A stretch of 38,151 nucleotides of DNA. Source: SZUA-448 sp964602475 (GTDB lineage Bacteria > Bacillota > Clostridia > Lachnospirales > Lachnospiraceae). The notes under the pieces are model-generated. The model ran no database searches and was not told where the DNA came from. It was given only the letters and a program-made list of their open reading frames with translations. The translations under genes were made by a program, and so were the position numbers. Location: contig CAZRRN010000028.1 in NCBI GenBank assembly GCA_964602475.1, positions 1-38,151 on the forward strand, read 5' to 3'. This document shows, piece by piece, positions 1-7,711 of the stretch; the stretch's first letter is position 1, and the number at the start of each line of letters is the position of its first letter.

Positions 1-2
1 TT

Positions 3-77
3 GCTACAGCACTTGTCGTTGACCCCTCTTTGATTAGCCGGATGCGGCAGGGTCAGAACCGTACTTTTATACTGTGA
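3..77 (+). CDS. C-terminal end of an unidentified protein (partial)
   Basis: An open frame runs from the window edge to a TGA at 75-77 and ends in ...SRMRQGQNRTFIL. Its stop overlaps the GTG start of the next gene as GTGA, which is typical of translationally coupled operon genes; that overlap is the main reason to believe it. Only about 24 residues are visible, too few to name a family. Confidence 0.45.
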   Translation, partial: ATALVVDPSLISRMRQGQNRTFIL

Positions 78-412
78 AAGAATATATTTCACATCTTGAG
101 ATGGTTTTACAGACAATGGAACGTTTTCAAAATTATACAGTGTCCTTGCCGGATTCTTCGACAGAGGGTTCGATTATTGTCGTTGAAGGAAAGGTATCTG
201 CAATATTCCGGACAAATGATCCCATTACGATTTTTGAGGTAACAGAACAAAATATCATTGCTGCTGCCACAGATTATGTGGAATATCTTGCAGATACCGC
301 AGGCGGACAAAAAGAACTTCGTTGTGAGGAAACAAAAAAACAGATTCAAAAGCTGATTCTTGAGCTTAAGGAGAAAGAAAGTAAGAAAGCGGAAGAAATA
401 TTAAGTAAATAA
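74..412 (+). CDS. Small protein of unknown function (112 aa)
   Basis: I do not recognise this protein. It has a GTG start in a GTGA overlap with the preceding stop; an in-frame stop at 35-37 rules out a longer start. The product is soluble-looking, with no signal peptide or membrane segment. An N-terminal helix is followed by a strand-rich middle (around SIIVVEGKVSAIFR). The C-terminal third is a Lys/Glu-rich helix, probably coiled coil. The overlap suggests it is made together with the upstream partial gene and may act with it. A promoter directly after its stop separates it from the DUF1538 gene, so it is probably the last gene of its operon. Confidence 0.6.
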   Translation: MKEYISHLEMVLQTMERFQNYTVSLPDSSTEGSIIVVEGKVSAIFRTNDPITIFEVTEQNIIAAATDYVEYLADTAGGQKELRCEETKKQIQKLILELKEKESKKAEEILSK

Positions 413-415
413 TAA

Positions 416-444
416 TTGATACTCTTACTGTTATCTGCTATTCT
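416..444 (+). promoter_or_regulatory. Sigma-A-type promoter for the DUF1538 gene
   Basis: A -35 box TTGATA (416-421) and a -10 box TATTCT (439-444) are separated by 17 bp. It begins just after the stop of the small protein gene and lies upstream of a structured leader and the DUF1538 gene. The spacing is ideal and the -10 is imperfect. Confidence 0.55.
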
Positions 445-463
445 ATGAGGAGTGGATAATGTA

Positions 464-508
464 CATTGTAAGGCAGGAGCTGCCGTATATGGATAAAGCC
501 TTACAATG
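464..508 (+). promoter_or_regulatory. Structured 5' leader with competing hairpins, before the DUF1538 gene
   Basis: A perfect 11-bp inverted repeat pairs CATTGTAAGGC (464-474) with GCCTTACAATG (498-508) around a 23-nt loop. A second small hairpin, GGCAG-GAG-CTGCC (472-484), uses the same GGC, so the two cannot form fully together. The leader lies between the promoter at 416-444 and the start codon at 540. Competing structures suggest an attenuator or ligand-responsive leader; this is inference, and no T-run follows either hairpin. Confidence 0.45.
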
Positions 509-539
509 AACAGGAACAGGATAACAGAGAGGCTTTAGA

Positions 540-2066
540 ATGAACGGGAAATCAAATGTAATAAAAACCAAAATAATGGAAGCATTATCTTCGGTTGCAC
601 CGGTAACCCTGATTGTTCTGATTCTTTGCTTTACCATTGCACCGATCGACAGCAACACACTGGTTGCATTCATTGTCGGAGCAGTACTTCTGGTTGTAGG
701 TATGGGACTATTTTCTCTTGGTGTGGAAAACTCCATGACGATTATCGGGGAACGGGTCGGCTCGGATATCGTAAAGAGCCGGAAGTTGATTCTGATTGTC
801 GTGGTTGCATTGATTCTTGGATTTATTATAACCATTTCGGAGCCGGATCTGACGGTTCTTGCCGGACAGCTTCCGTCGATTCCCGGGAGAACACTGATTT
901 ACCTGGTCGGCGTGGGTGTCGGTATCTTTCTGACCTTTTCGTTACTTCGTATTCTGTTTCGAATCAGACTTAAGTGGATGCTGATTGTCAGCTATGCAGC
1001 GGTATTTATATTAGCGATCTTCGTTCCAAAGGACTTTATTGCGGTAGCGTTTGATTCGGGCGGTGTAACAACCGGACCAATGACGGTTCCGTTTATTCTG
1101 GCGCTTGGCGTCGGGGTATCTTCTATTCGCAGCGATGATCAGGGAAGCGACAGTTTTGGACTGGTTGCACTGTCGTCAGTAGGACCGATTCTGATGGTGA
1201 TGATTCTCGGGCTGGTATATCATTCGGAAGGCACGGAGGCTGCAGAGGTAATAATCCCGCAGCCGGACAATACTGTTGAAATGATGAAGCTTTTTACTGC
1301 AGAGATACCGGACTATGTGCTGGAAGTTGGGAAAGCGCTGCTTCCGATTTTTGTGTTTTTTCTAGTATTTCAGGTTCTGCGTTTTAAAATGAGCCGTCGT
1401 AATCTGATAAAGATTATTGTCGGGCTCATCTACACCTACGGAGGGCTTGTCTGCTTTCTGACCGGTGTCAATGTCGGGTTTATGCCCGCAGGAAATCATA
1501 TCGGAGAAGTAATGGGAAGTGCCGGATACCGTTGGCTGTGTATTCCGGTTGCGATGCTGATCGGCTATTATATTGTCAAAGCAGAACCGGCGGTTCATGT
1601 TATGACAAAACAGGTAAATGAGGTAACTGCAGGTGCCATTTCCGAGAAAATGCTCTTTACCAGTCTTTCTGTCGGGATGTCTGTTTCACTCGGAATATCG
1701 ATGCTTCGGGCGCTGACGGGTATCTCAATTTTGTATTTTCTGATTCCGGGGTATCTGATTGCAATTCTTCTGATGTTCGTGGTACCGGATTTATTTACTG
1801 CGATTGCGTTTGACTCCGGCGGAGTTGCTTCCGGACCGATGACGGCAACGTTCCTGCTTCCGTTTACCATGGGGGTATGCGGAGCGGTCGGAGGAAATAT
1901 CGCAACTGATGCGTTCGGAGTGGTTGCAATGGTCGCGATGACACCACTGATTACGATTCAGGTTACCGGACTGATTTATACATTGCGTCGAAGAAGGCTG
2001 CTTGCGGCGGCACGGTACCCGGATCTTGCAGCAATTGATCGTGAAGAGAATGTTGTCCTGCTGTAG
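540..2066 (+). CDS. DUF1538 family multi-pass membrane protein
   Basis: This 508-aa polytopic membrane protein matches what I know of the DUF1538 family. It has an internal duplication. Each half ends in a signature beginning FDSGGV and continuing GPMT, at about residues 171-181 and 423-433, followed by a hydrophobic segment with a conserved D(S/A)FG (DSFGLVA in the first half, DAFGVVA in the second). The repeat offset of about 252 residues is half the protein, suggesting a two-fold pseudosymmetric transporter-like fold. The substrate is unknown to me. ATG 540 follows a GAGAGG Shine-Dalgarno. The PII-like gene lies 128 bp downstream on the same strand with no terminator visible between them, so co-transcription and PII-type control are likely. 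Family assignment is fairly sure; transport function is inference. Confidence 0.85.
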   Translation: MNGKSNVIKTKIMEALSSVAPVTLIVLILCFTIAPIDSNTLVAFIVGAVLLVVGMGLFSLGVENSMTIIGERVGSDIVKSRKLILIVVVALILGFIITISEPDLTVLAGQLPSIPGRTLIYLVGVGVGIFLTFSLLRILFRIRLKWMLIVSYAAVFILAIFVPKDFIAVAFDSGGVTTGPMTVPFILALGVGVSSIRSDDQGSDSFGLVALSSVGPILMVMILGLVYHSEGTEAAEVIIPQPDNTVEMMKLFTAEIPDYVLEVGKALLPIFVFFLVFQVLRFKMSRRNLIKIIVGLIYTYGGLVCFLTGVNVGFMPAGNHIGEVMGSAGYRWLCIPVAMLIGYYIVKAEPAVHVMTKQVNEVTAGAISEKMLFTSLSVGMSVSLGISMLRALTGISILYFLIPGYLIAILLMFVVPDLFTAIAFDSGGVASGPMTATFLLPFTMGVCGAVGGNIATDAFGVVAMVAMTPLITIQVTGLIYTLRRRRLLAAARYPDLAAIDREENVVLL

Positions 2067-2194
2067 CTTTATGAAGCCTTGGGAGACCGGATTGAAAAGT
2101 ATGAGAGTGTGGCAAAGCGAATCCTGAATGACTACAGAGCAGAATCTGAAATTAAAGATTGCTGGTCTTTAATGGCCCGGACATGGAGGAAACT

Positions 2195-2869
2195 ATGGGG
2201 TATCTTGATATTTTTATCAGTATAACAACCGGTGAATTCAGTGAAAAATGCCGAGACATATACCAGAAGCACGGGCTGGAAGCTATTGTCAGTACATTTG
2301 GACATGGAACTGCAGACAGTGTTCTGATGGATTATTTCGGACTGGAAACCAGCGAAAAATATGTTCAGTTTCTTGCAATGGGCGGGGAAATGAGCAAAAA
2401 GCTTTTAGTAGAATTCCGAAAGGCAGTTCATTATGAAAAACGAGGAAGTGGAATTGCATTTATACTGCCGGTCAGCGGAGTCGGAGGAAAGACGGTGATG
2501 GAATATATGATGAGCGGACAAAAAGGGAAGCAGGAAGAAAGCGGAAAAGGCAAAGCATACCGCTTTGATCTGATTATTGCGGTGTCAAACCAGGGGCATA
2601 CTGAGGATGTTATGCAGGCGGCCCGAAAAGCCGGAGCAGGCGGAGGAACTGTAATTCATGCAAAGGGAACCGGAAACCAGTACAGCGAAAAGTTCTTTGG
2701 GATTACACTTTCGGAAGAGAAAGAGGTTATTTTCATTGTCAGTAAGAATTCGGAACGCGATGCAATAATGAACGCTATTAAAGAAGAGGCCGGATTATCA
2801 AGTGATGCACACACAATTGTTTTTTCATTGCCGGTCGAAAATGTTGCGGGAATTGCAAGTTATGAATAA
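2195..2869 (+). CDS. Tandem PII-like signalling protein (P-II family regulator)
   Basis: The protein is 224 aa from ATG 2195, which has GGAGGA 5 bases upstream. A longer TTG-start frame from 2159 lacks a good ribosome site. The chain reads as two PII-like ferredoxin-fold halves. The first starts YLDIFISITTGEF; the second starts YRFDLIIAVSNQG and carries ARKAGAGGGTVIHAKGTG at about residues 140-158, the position where PII proteins bind nucleotide and have their T-loop base. PII proteins sense ATP/ADP, 2-oxoglutarate or other small molecules and bind partner proteins, often transporters. Its position after DUF1538 suggests it gates that membrane protein. The ligand cannot be read from sequence. 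Confidence 0.8.
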   Translation: MGYLDIFISITTGEFSEKCRDIYQKHGLEAIVSTFGHGTADSVLMDYFGLETSEKYVQFLAMGGEMSKKLLVEFRKAVHYEKRGSGIAFILPVSGVGGKTVMEYMMSGQKGKQEESGKGKAYRFDLIIAVSNQGHTEDVMQAARKAGAGGGTVIHAKGTGNQYSEKFFGITLSEEKEVIFIVSKNSERDAIMNAIKEEAGLSSDAHTIVFSLPVENVAGIASYE

Positions 2870-2910
2870 AGGGTAATAGTTACTGCATAGAGGATAAAGT
2901 GAATAGGAAC

Positions 2911-2985
2911 CTTTCACATAACAGGTTTGTGCTACGCCAAATCTGCAGCCAATGGCTATCCCCCAAATACAGGCGTAGCACGGAG
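2911..2985 (+). promoter_or_regulatory. Candidate cis-acting pseudoknot RNA, copy A (before the aldo/keto reductase)
   Basis: Hairpin CAGGTTTG (2922-2929), loop TGCTACGC (2930-2937), CAAATCTG (2938-2945). The whole loop is complementary to GCGTAGCA at 2973-2980, 27 nt beyond the hairpin. A GGAG Shine-Dalgarno (2982-2985) follows at once and serves ATG 2992. With flanking bases the long-range pair is a perfect 10-bp repeat (2929-2938 with 2972-2981). The hairpin motif, layout and spacing recur near 16221 and 36638. The linker also holds a small AGCC-AAT-GGCT hairpin. Confidence 0.6.
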
Positions 2986-2991
2986 CGGAAT

Positions 2992-4134
2992 ATGAAGTAT
3001 CGTGAACTTGGAAGAACAGGATTAAAGGTAAGCGAAATCGGACTTGGAGGAGAGTGGCTGGAGCGACATACCACAGAGGAAGTGAAGGAAATCATCGACT
3101 ACTGTGCGGGGAAAGGGATTAATATCCTGGACTGCTGGATGTCGAATCCGACAGTACGAAGTAATATCGGAGCTGCGATTGCCGGAAAACGCGGGAACTG
3201 GTATATTGAAGGTCATGTCGGGTCGACCTGGCAGAACGGGCAGTATGTTAAGACAAGAGAGCTGACACAAGTGAAAGCGGCATTTGTGGATTTGCTGAAC
3301 CGGTTACAGACAGATTATATTGATCTTGGCATGATTCATTTTGTAGATGAGGTTGCAGAATTCAATACAATTATGAGCGGAGAGTTTATTGAATATATAA
3401 AGCAGCTGAAGAAAGACGGAAGAATTCATCATATTGGAATGAGTTCACACAATCCGGCAGTTGCCAAGCTTGGAGCGGAGAGCGGGGTGATTGAAATGAT
3501 ACTGTTCAGTATCAATCCTGCATTTGATCTTCTTCCCGCAACAGAGGACTTAAATGTGTATTTCAAAGACACCTATGATGAAACACTGAGAGGAATTGCG
3601 CCGGAAAGAAGCGAGCTGTATCAGGTTTGTGAACAGAACGGAGTGGGACTTACCGTTATGAAGGGCTATGCAGGAGGAAGACTGTTCAGTGCAGAGCATT
3701 CTCCGTTCGGAGTTGCACTGACACCGGTTCAGTGTCTTCATTATGCATTAACAAGACCGGCGGTTGCAAGTGTCATGGTTGGGTATGATACCACCACCCA
3801 GGTTGACGCGGCAGTTGCCTATGAGACTGCGACCGATGAAGAAAAGGATTATGCAAGCGTTCTTGCAGCAGCCCCTAAGCACGCATATTTTGGACAATGC
3901 ACTTATTGTGGACATTGTGCTCCATGTCCGGTGAAGATTGATATTGCAATGACAAATAAGCTATATGATCTTGCCGTAATGCAGCCGGAGGTACCGGCGA
4001 CCGTCAGGGCGCACTATAACAGTATGAAGGCGACAGCAAAGGACTGTATCGGTTGTGGAGGCTGTGAAACGCGCTGTCCCTTTGGAGTTAAGGTTACAGA
4101 GCGCATGAAGAAGGCTAAGGAATTATTTGTCTGA
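2992..4134 (+). CDS. Aldo/keto reductase with C-terminal ferredoxin domain
   Basis: The product is 380 aa. ATG 2992 is chosen because it has a GGAG Shine-Dalgarno and begins MKYRELGRTGLKVSEIGLGG, the standard start of this family; a longer frame from 2899 would run through a structured leader. Residues 1-290 form the aldo/keto reductase barrel. The C-terminus has two cysteine motifs for [4Fe-4S] clusters, CTYCGHCAPCP (about 303-313) and CIGCGGCETRCPFG (about 352-365). The usual Asp...Tyr active-site stretch reads LDCWMSNPT with no tyrosine, and the Lys region reads NWYIEGHVG, while the IDLGMIH histidine is kept. That pattern is, as I recall, a feature of this ferredoxin-linked subfamily. It may use ferredoxin-derived electrons; the substrate is unknown. 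Confidence 0.85.
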   Translation: MKYRELGRTGLKVSEIGLGGEWLERHTTEEVKEIIDYCAGKGINILDCWMSNPTVRSNIGAAIAGKRGNWYIEGHVGSTWQNGQYVKTRELTQVKAAFVDLLNRLQTDYIDLGMIHFVDEVAEFNTIMSGEFIEYIKQLKKDGRIHHIGMSSHNPAVAKLGAESGVIEMILFSINPAFDLLPATEDLNVYFKDTYDETLRGIAPERSELYQVCEQNGVGLTVMKGYAGGRLFSAEHSPFGVALTPVQCLHYALTRPAVASVMVGYDTTTQVDAAVAYETATDEEKDYASVLAAAPKHAYFGQCTYCGHCAPCPVKIDIAMTNKLYDLAVMQPEVPATVRAHYNSMKATAKDCIGCGGCETRCPFGVKVTERMKKAKELFV

Positions 4135-4250
4135 CCGATTTCGTTATAGCATTTCAGAAGAAATTATGTTAATATGAAACTGCTGGCGGTTTTTTGGCAG
4201 GATGAACAGCATAGATTTATCTGTGTAGCATCAGTAGGAGATGATTTGAA

Positions 4251-5540
4251 ATGAGTGATTCCAAGAAAAAGAGTTTATTAACCTGGGTTGTGGTCGATGC
4301 ATTGCTGTTATTGGCAATTGTCGTTGCTGTAGTTTTTATTGTTGCACAGATTAGAGCAAACAATCAGCCTGCAGAGAACGAGCTGACACAGGCACCAACA
4401 GGGGTTACGAACCCAATCAGTACAGCAGCCCCGACACAGCAGACAGCCCCGACCGATGTTCCGACACCGACAACAACAGTAACCGGCTGGAACGAAAGAG
4501 AAAACGGAAGACAATATGTTGACGATGACGGAAATCTTCTGATGTCTACCTGGAAAACAATTGATGACAAACAGTACTGCTTTGATGCAGAAGGGTATGC
4601 CCGTACCGGCTGGTATGTGAACGAGACAGGTACCTTTTTCTTTGCTTCAAACGGTGAGATGCTGACCGGTGAGCAGGTAATCGAAGGTGTGGAGCAGGTA
4701 TTTGATGATTACGGTCTGTGGCTTGGTACAAAGGAAGAGGTTATGGCGACAACAGCACCCACGGCAACTCCGACACCGACGATTAGTCCGACGCCAACTG
4801 AAATACCTGTTATTGAAGATGACGAATACAAGGATTACAGCACCAAGGTGGAGGGCTGGTACTTTGAACGGATGAGCGATCATGCGCAGTCCGGAAGCTT
4901 TGGATTTGATACAAAATATAAATTTGACGAAGTCGGAGCATATTATCTCAATAAAGATGTCACCGATGAAGATAAGGTAATTTATCTCACCTTTGACTGT
5001 GGCTATGAGAACGGTTATACGCCGTCAATTCTTGATACCCTGAAGGCACATAATGCAAAGGCAACCTTTTTTGTTACGAAACCGTTCATCCGGGATGCGA
5101 CAGATCTTGTAATCCGAATGAAGGAAGAGGGACATCTTGTCGGAAACCATACCGTAACTCATCCAAATCTTGCAAAATGTACGACAGAGAAGGTGGTTGC
5201 AGAGCTGACACAATGTGCTGCGTACATGAAGGAGATGACAGGATATGATTTCGATCCGTTTATGCGTCCTCCGGAAGGTGCATACAGTGAAAAGTCACTG
5301 CGTATTACGAACGATCTTGGATATAAAACGATTTTCTGGAGCATTGCATACCTTGACTGGGATCCCTCGAATCAACCAGGGAAGGAATATGTAGTAAACC
5401 ATTTTTCAAAGTATTATCATAATGGAGCAATTCCGTTGATTCATGTAGTATCGGAATCCAATTGTCAGGCACTGGATGATGTACTTACATTACTTGAGGC
5501 AGCAGGCTACCGGTTTGGATCGTTAACCGAGCTGAACTGA
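4251..5540 (+). CDS. PdaA-like polysaccharide deacetylase with cell-wall-binding repeats
   Basis: A 429-aa surface protein. An N-terminal signal anchor (about 11-33) is followed by a Thr/Pro-rich linker, a choline/glucan-binding-type repeat region (about 80-145, with Gly-Trp and Tyr-Phe pairs such as ARTGWYV and GTFFFASNG) and a second Thr/Pro linker. The NodB deacetylase domain follows (about 240-425). Its motifs are TFDCGYENGYT (motif 1), HTVTHPN (2), RPPEGAYS (3), FWSIAYLDWD (4) and LIHVVSESN (5). The order and the YENGYT extension match PdaA, which deacetylates N-acetylmuramic acid during muramic-delta-lactam formation in spore cortex. PdaA has TFDNG where typical NodB enzymes have TFDDG; here the position is Cys. 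The wall-binding repeats are not found in classical PdaA. A GGAG site precedes ATG 4251. Confidence 0.85.
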   Translation: MSDSKKKSLLTWVVVDALLLLAIVVAVVFIVAQIRANNQPAENELTQAPTGVTNPISTAAPTQQTAPTDVPTPTTTVTGWNERENGRQYVDDDGNLLMSTWKTIDDKQYCFDAEGYARTGWYVNETGTFFFASNGEMLTGEQVIEGVEQVFDDYGLWLGTKEEVMATTAPTATPTPTISPTPTEIPVIEDDEYKDYSTKVEGWYFERMSDHAQSGSFGFDTKYKFDEVGAYYLNKDVTDEDKVIYLTFDCGYENGYTPSILDTLKAHNAKATFFVTKPFIRDATDLVIRMKEEGHLVGNHTVTHPNLAKCTTEKVVAELTQCAAYMKEMTGYDFDPFMRPPEGAYSEKSLRITNDLGYKTIFWSIAYLDWDPSNQPGKEYVVNHFSKYYHNGAIPLIHVVSESNCQALDDVLTLLEAAGYRFGSLTELN

Positions 5541-5558
5541 TGGTAGAAGACTACGTTC

Positions 5559-5591
5559 ATTCCCGCTGCGGAACCAAACCGCAGGCGGAAT
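5559..5591 (+). repeat. Inverted repeat in the transketolase leader
   Basis: ATTCCCGCTGCGG (5559-5571) and CCGCAGGCGGAAT (5579-5591) form a 13-position stem with two mismatched positions and a 7-nt loop AACCAAA. It lies between the deacetylase stop and the GGAGGA site of transketolase. There is no T-run, so it is more likely a leader structure or mRNA-processing hairpin than a terminator. Confidence 0.5.
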
Positions 5592-5611
5592 AATATATGG
5601 AGGACACATAG

Positions 5612-7597
5612 ATGAATAATATTGACAAAATGTCGGCTGACGCGATTCGAATTCTCTCGGCTGACGCAATCCAGAAGGCAAAATCGGGACATCCCGGACT
5701 TCCGCTTGGCTGTGCTGATGCAGCATATGCGTTATGGGCAAAGGTACTGAAGCACAATCCGGCAAATCCGGACTGGTTCAATCGCGACCGCTTTATCCTG
5801 TCCGGAGGACATGGCTCCATGCTTCTGTACTCACTGCTTCACCTTTTTGGCTATGGACTGAAGAAAGAAGACCTGATGCAGTTTCGTCAGCTGGACTCTC
5901 TGACTCCCGGACATCCGGAGTATCATCACACTGCAGGAGTAGAAGCAACAACCGGACCGCTCGGAGCAGGAATGGCAATGGCAGTCGGAATGGCGATGGC
6001 AGAAGAACATCTGGCAGCGAAGTTCAATAAAGACGGATATCCGGTTGTAGATCATTATACCTATGCACTCGGCGGCGACGGCTGTATGATGGAAGGCATT
6101 TCACACGAAGCATTTTCACTTGCAGGAACCTTAAAGCTGGGAAAACTTATTATACTATATGACAGTAACAACATTACGATTGAAGGAAGTACCGACATTG
6201 CTTTTACGGAGAATGTACAGAAACGCTTTGATGCTTACGGATTCCAGACAATCTGTGTAGAAGACGGTAATAATATTGATGCAGTCGCTGCAGCTATTCA
6301 GGCGGCAAAGGCAGACAAGACCAGACCGTCTATGATTATGCTGAAGACCCAGATTGGATTTGGATGTCCGGCAAAACAAGGCAAGTCAAGTGCACATGGT
6401 GAGCCTCTTGGGGAAGAGAACATTCTTGCAATGAAAGAAAACCTGAACTGGCCGTCCACAGAACCGTTCTTCGTTCCGGAAGAAGTTTATGCTAATTATA
6501 AAGCAATTGCAGATGCAAATGCAGATTATGAAATCAAATGGAACAAGCTTTTTGCGGAATACTGCAATAAGTTCCCGGAGATGAAACAGGCATGGGACGA
6601 CGAATTCAATATGGATATTGCAAAGCCGCTTATAGATGATGAAGAATTTTGGTCTTATGAGGATGCACCTCAGGCAACCAGAAATCTATCCGGTACCGTA
6701 ATAAACCGTTTGAAGACAAAGGTTCCGGGATTGATCGGTGGAGCAGCGGATCTTCATCCGTCTACAAAGACTTATATGAAGGACATGGGAGACTTTTCAA
6801 AAGACGACCGCCTTGGTCGCAATCTCCATTATGGAGTACGTGAACTTGCTATGACAGCGATTGCAAACGGTCTCACACTCCACGGTCTGCGCGGATTCTG
6901 CTCAACCTTCTTTGTATTCAGTGATTATGTAAAACCGATGGCAAGACTGTCTTCCATTATGAAGATACCGACAACCTTTGTATTATCCCATGACAGCATT
7001 GGTGTCGGAGAAGACGGACCGACCCACGAACCGGTTGAGCAGCTTGCGATGCTTCGTGCAATGCCGAACTTCCATGTATTCCGTCCGGCAGATGCAACTG
7101 AGACAATTGCAGCCTGGTATTCTGCAGTTACTTCAAAGGAAACGCCGACCGCATTGGTACTGACCAGACAGAATCTTCCGCAGCTTGCGGGTTCTTCGAA
7201 GGAAGCATTAAAGGGCGGATACGTTGTATCACCTTCCAAGAAGGAGGTTCCGGACGGAATTATTGTTGCAACCGGATCTGAAGTACAGCTTGCAGTCGGA
7301 GCACAGGAGCAGCTTGCAGCAGATGGAATTGATATCCGCGTTGTCAGTATGCCTTGTGTGGAGCTGTATGAAGAGCAGTCTGCTGAATATAAGGAGAGTA
7401 TTCTTCCGAAGAAGGTACGTGCAAGAGTTGCCGTGGAAGCGTTAATCGGATTTGGTTGGGATCGTTATGTAGGACTGGACGGAGCGGTTGTATCCATGAC
7501 GGGCTTCGGCGCATCGGCACCGTATTCGAAGCTTTTCCCGAAGTATGGATTTACGGTAGAAAATGTTGCAGCAAAGATGAAGGACGTATTAAAATAA
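5612..7597 (+). CDS. tkt: Transketolase
   Basis: The 661-aa length is the usual one for a bacterial transketolase. The enzyme moves two-carbon ketol units between sugar phosphates in the non-oxidative pentose phosphate pathway, using thiamine diphosphate and Mg2+, in the cytosol. Visible motifs are the TPP/metal stretch GGDGCMMEG with a downstream YDSNNITIEGST, the N-terminal SGHPGLPLGCAD, the catalytic-Glu region GVRELAMTAIANG, and HDSIGVGEDGPTHEPVEQ. ATG 5612 has GGAGGA about 8 bases upstream. A strong terminator follows. The anaerobic central-metabolism role is established for the family; no associated pentose genes lie next to it. Confidence 0.95.
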   Translation: MNNIDKMSADAIRILSADAIQKAKSGHPGLPLGCADAAYALWAKVLKHNPANPDWFNRDRFILSGGHGSMLLYSLLHLFGYGLKKEDLMQFRQLDSLTPGHPEYHHTAGVEATTGPLGAGMAMAVGMAMAEEHLAAKFNKDGYPVVDHYTYALGGDGCMMEGISHEAFSLAGTLKLGKLIILYDSNNITIEGSTDIAFTENVQKRFDAYGFQTICVEDGNNIDAVAAAIQAAKADKTRPSMIMLKTQIGFGCPAKQGKSSAHGEPLGEENILAMKENLNWPSTEPFFVPEEVYANYKAIADANADYEIKWNKLFAEYCNKFPEMKQAWDDEFNMDIAKPLIDDEEFWSYEDAPQATRNLSGTVINRLKTKVPGLIGGAADLHPSTKTYMKDMGDFSKDDRLGRNLHYGVRELAMTAIANGLTLHGLRGFCSTFFVFSDYVKPMARLSSIMKIPTTFVLSHDSIGVGEDGPTHEPVEQLAMLRAMPNFHVFRPADATETIAAWYSAVTSKETPTALVLTRQNLPQLAGSSKEALKGGYVVSPSKKEVPDGIIVATGSEVQLAVGAQEQLAADGIDIRVVSMPCVELYEEQSAEYKESILPKKVRARVAVEALIGFGWDRYVGLDGAVVSMTGFGASAPYSKLFPKYGFTVENVAAKMKDVLK

Positions 7598-7611
7598 GTT
7601 CATATAAAAAA

Positions 7612-7649
7612 GCGCCTGTCTGGGGAACAGCCCGGACGGGCGCTTTTTT
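7612..7649. terminator. Bidirectional intrinsic terminator between tkt and the radical SAM gene
   Basis: A 12-bp stem (two G-U pairs) joins GCGCCTGTCTGG (7612-7623) with CCGGACGGGCGC (7632-7643), loop GGAACAGC. An A-run precedes and a T-run follows, so it can terminate transcription in both directions between the convergent genes. Confidence 0.9.
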
Positions 7650-7711
7650 ATAGAAAAGTATATCCTTAAAAATAAACCGTTTCGTAAAGGAGCCGCATGA
7701 TGCTCGGTCTA

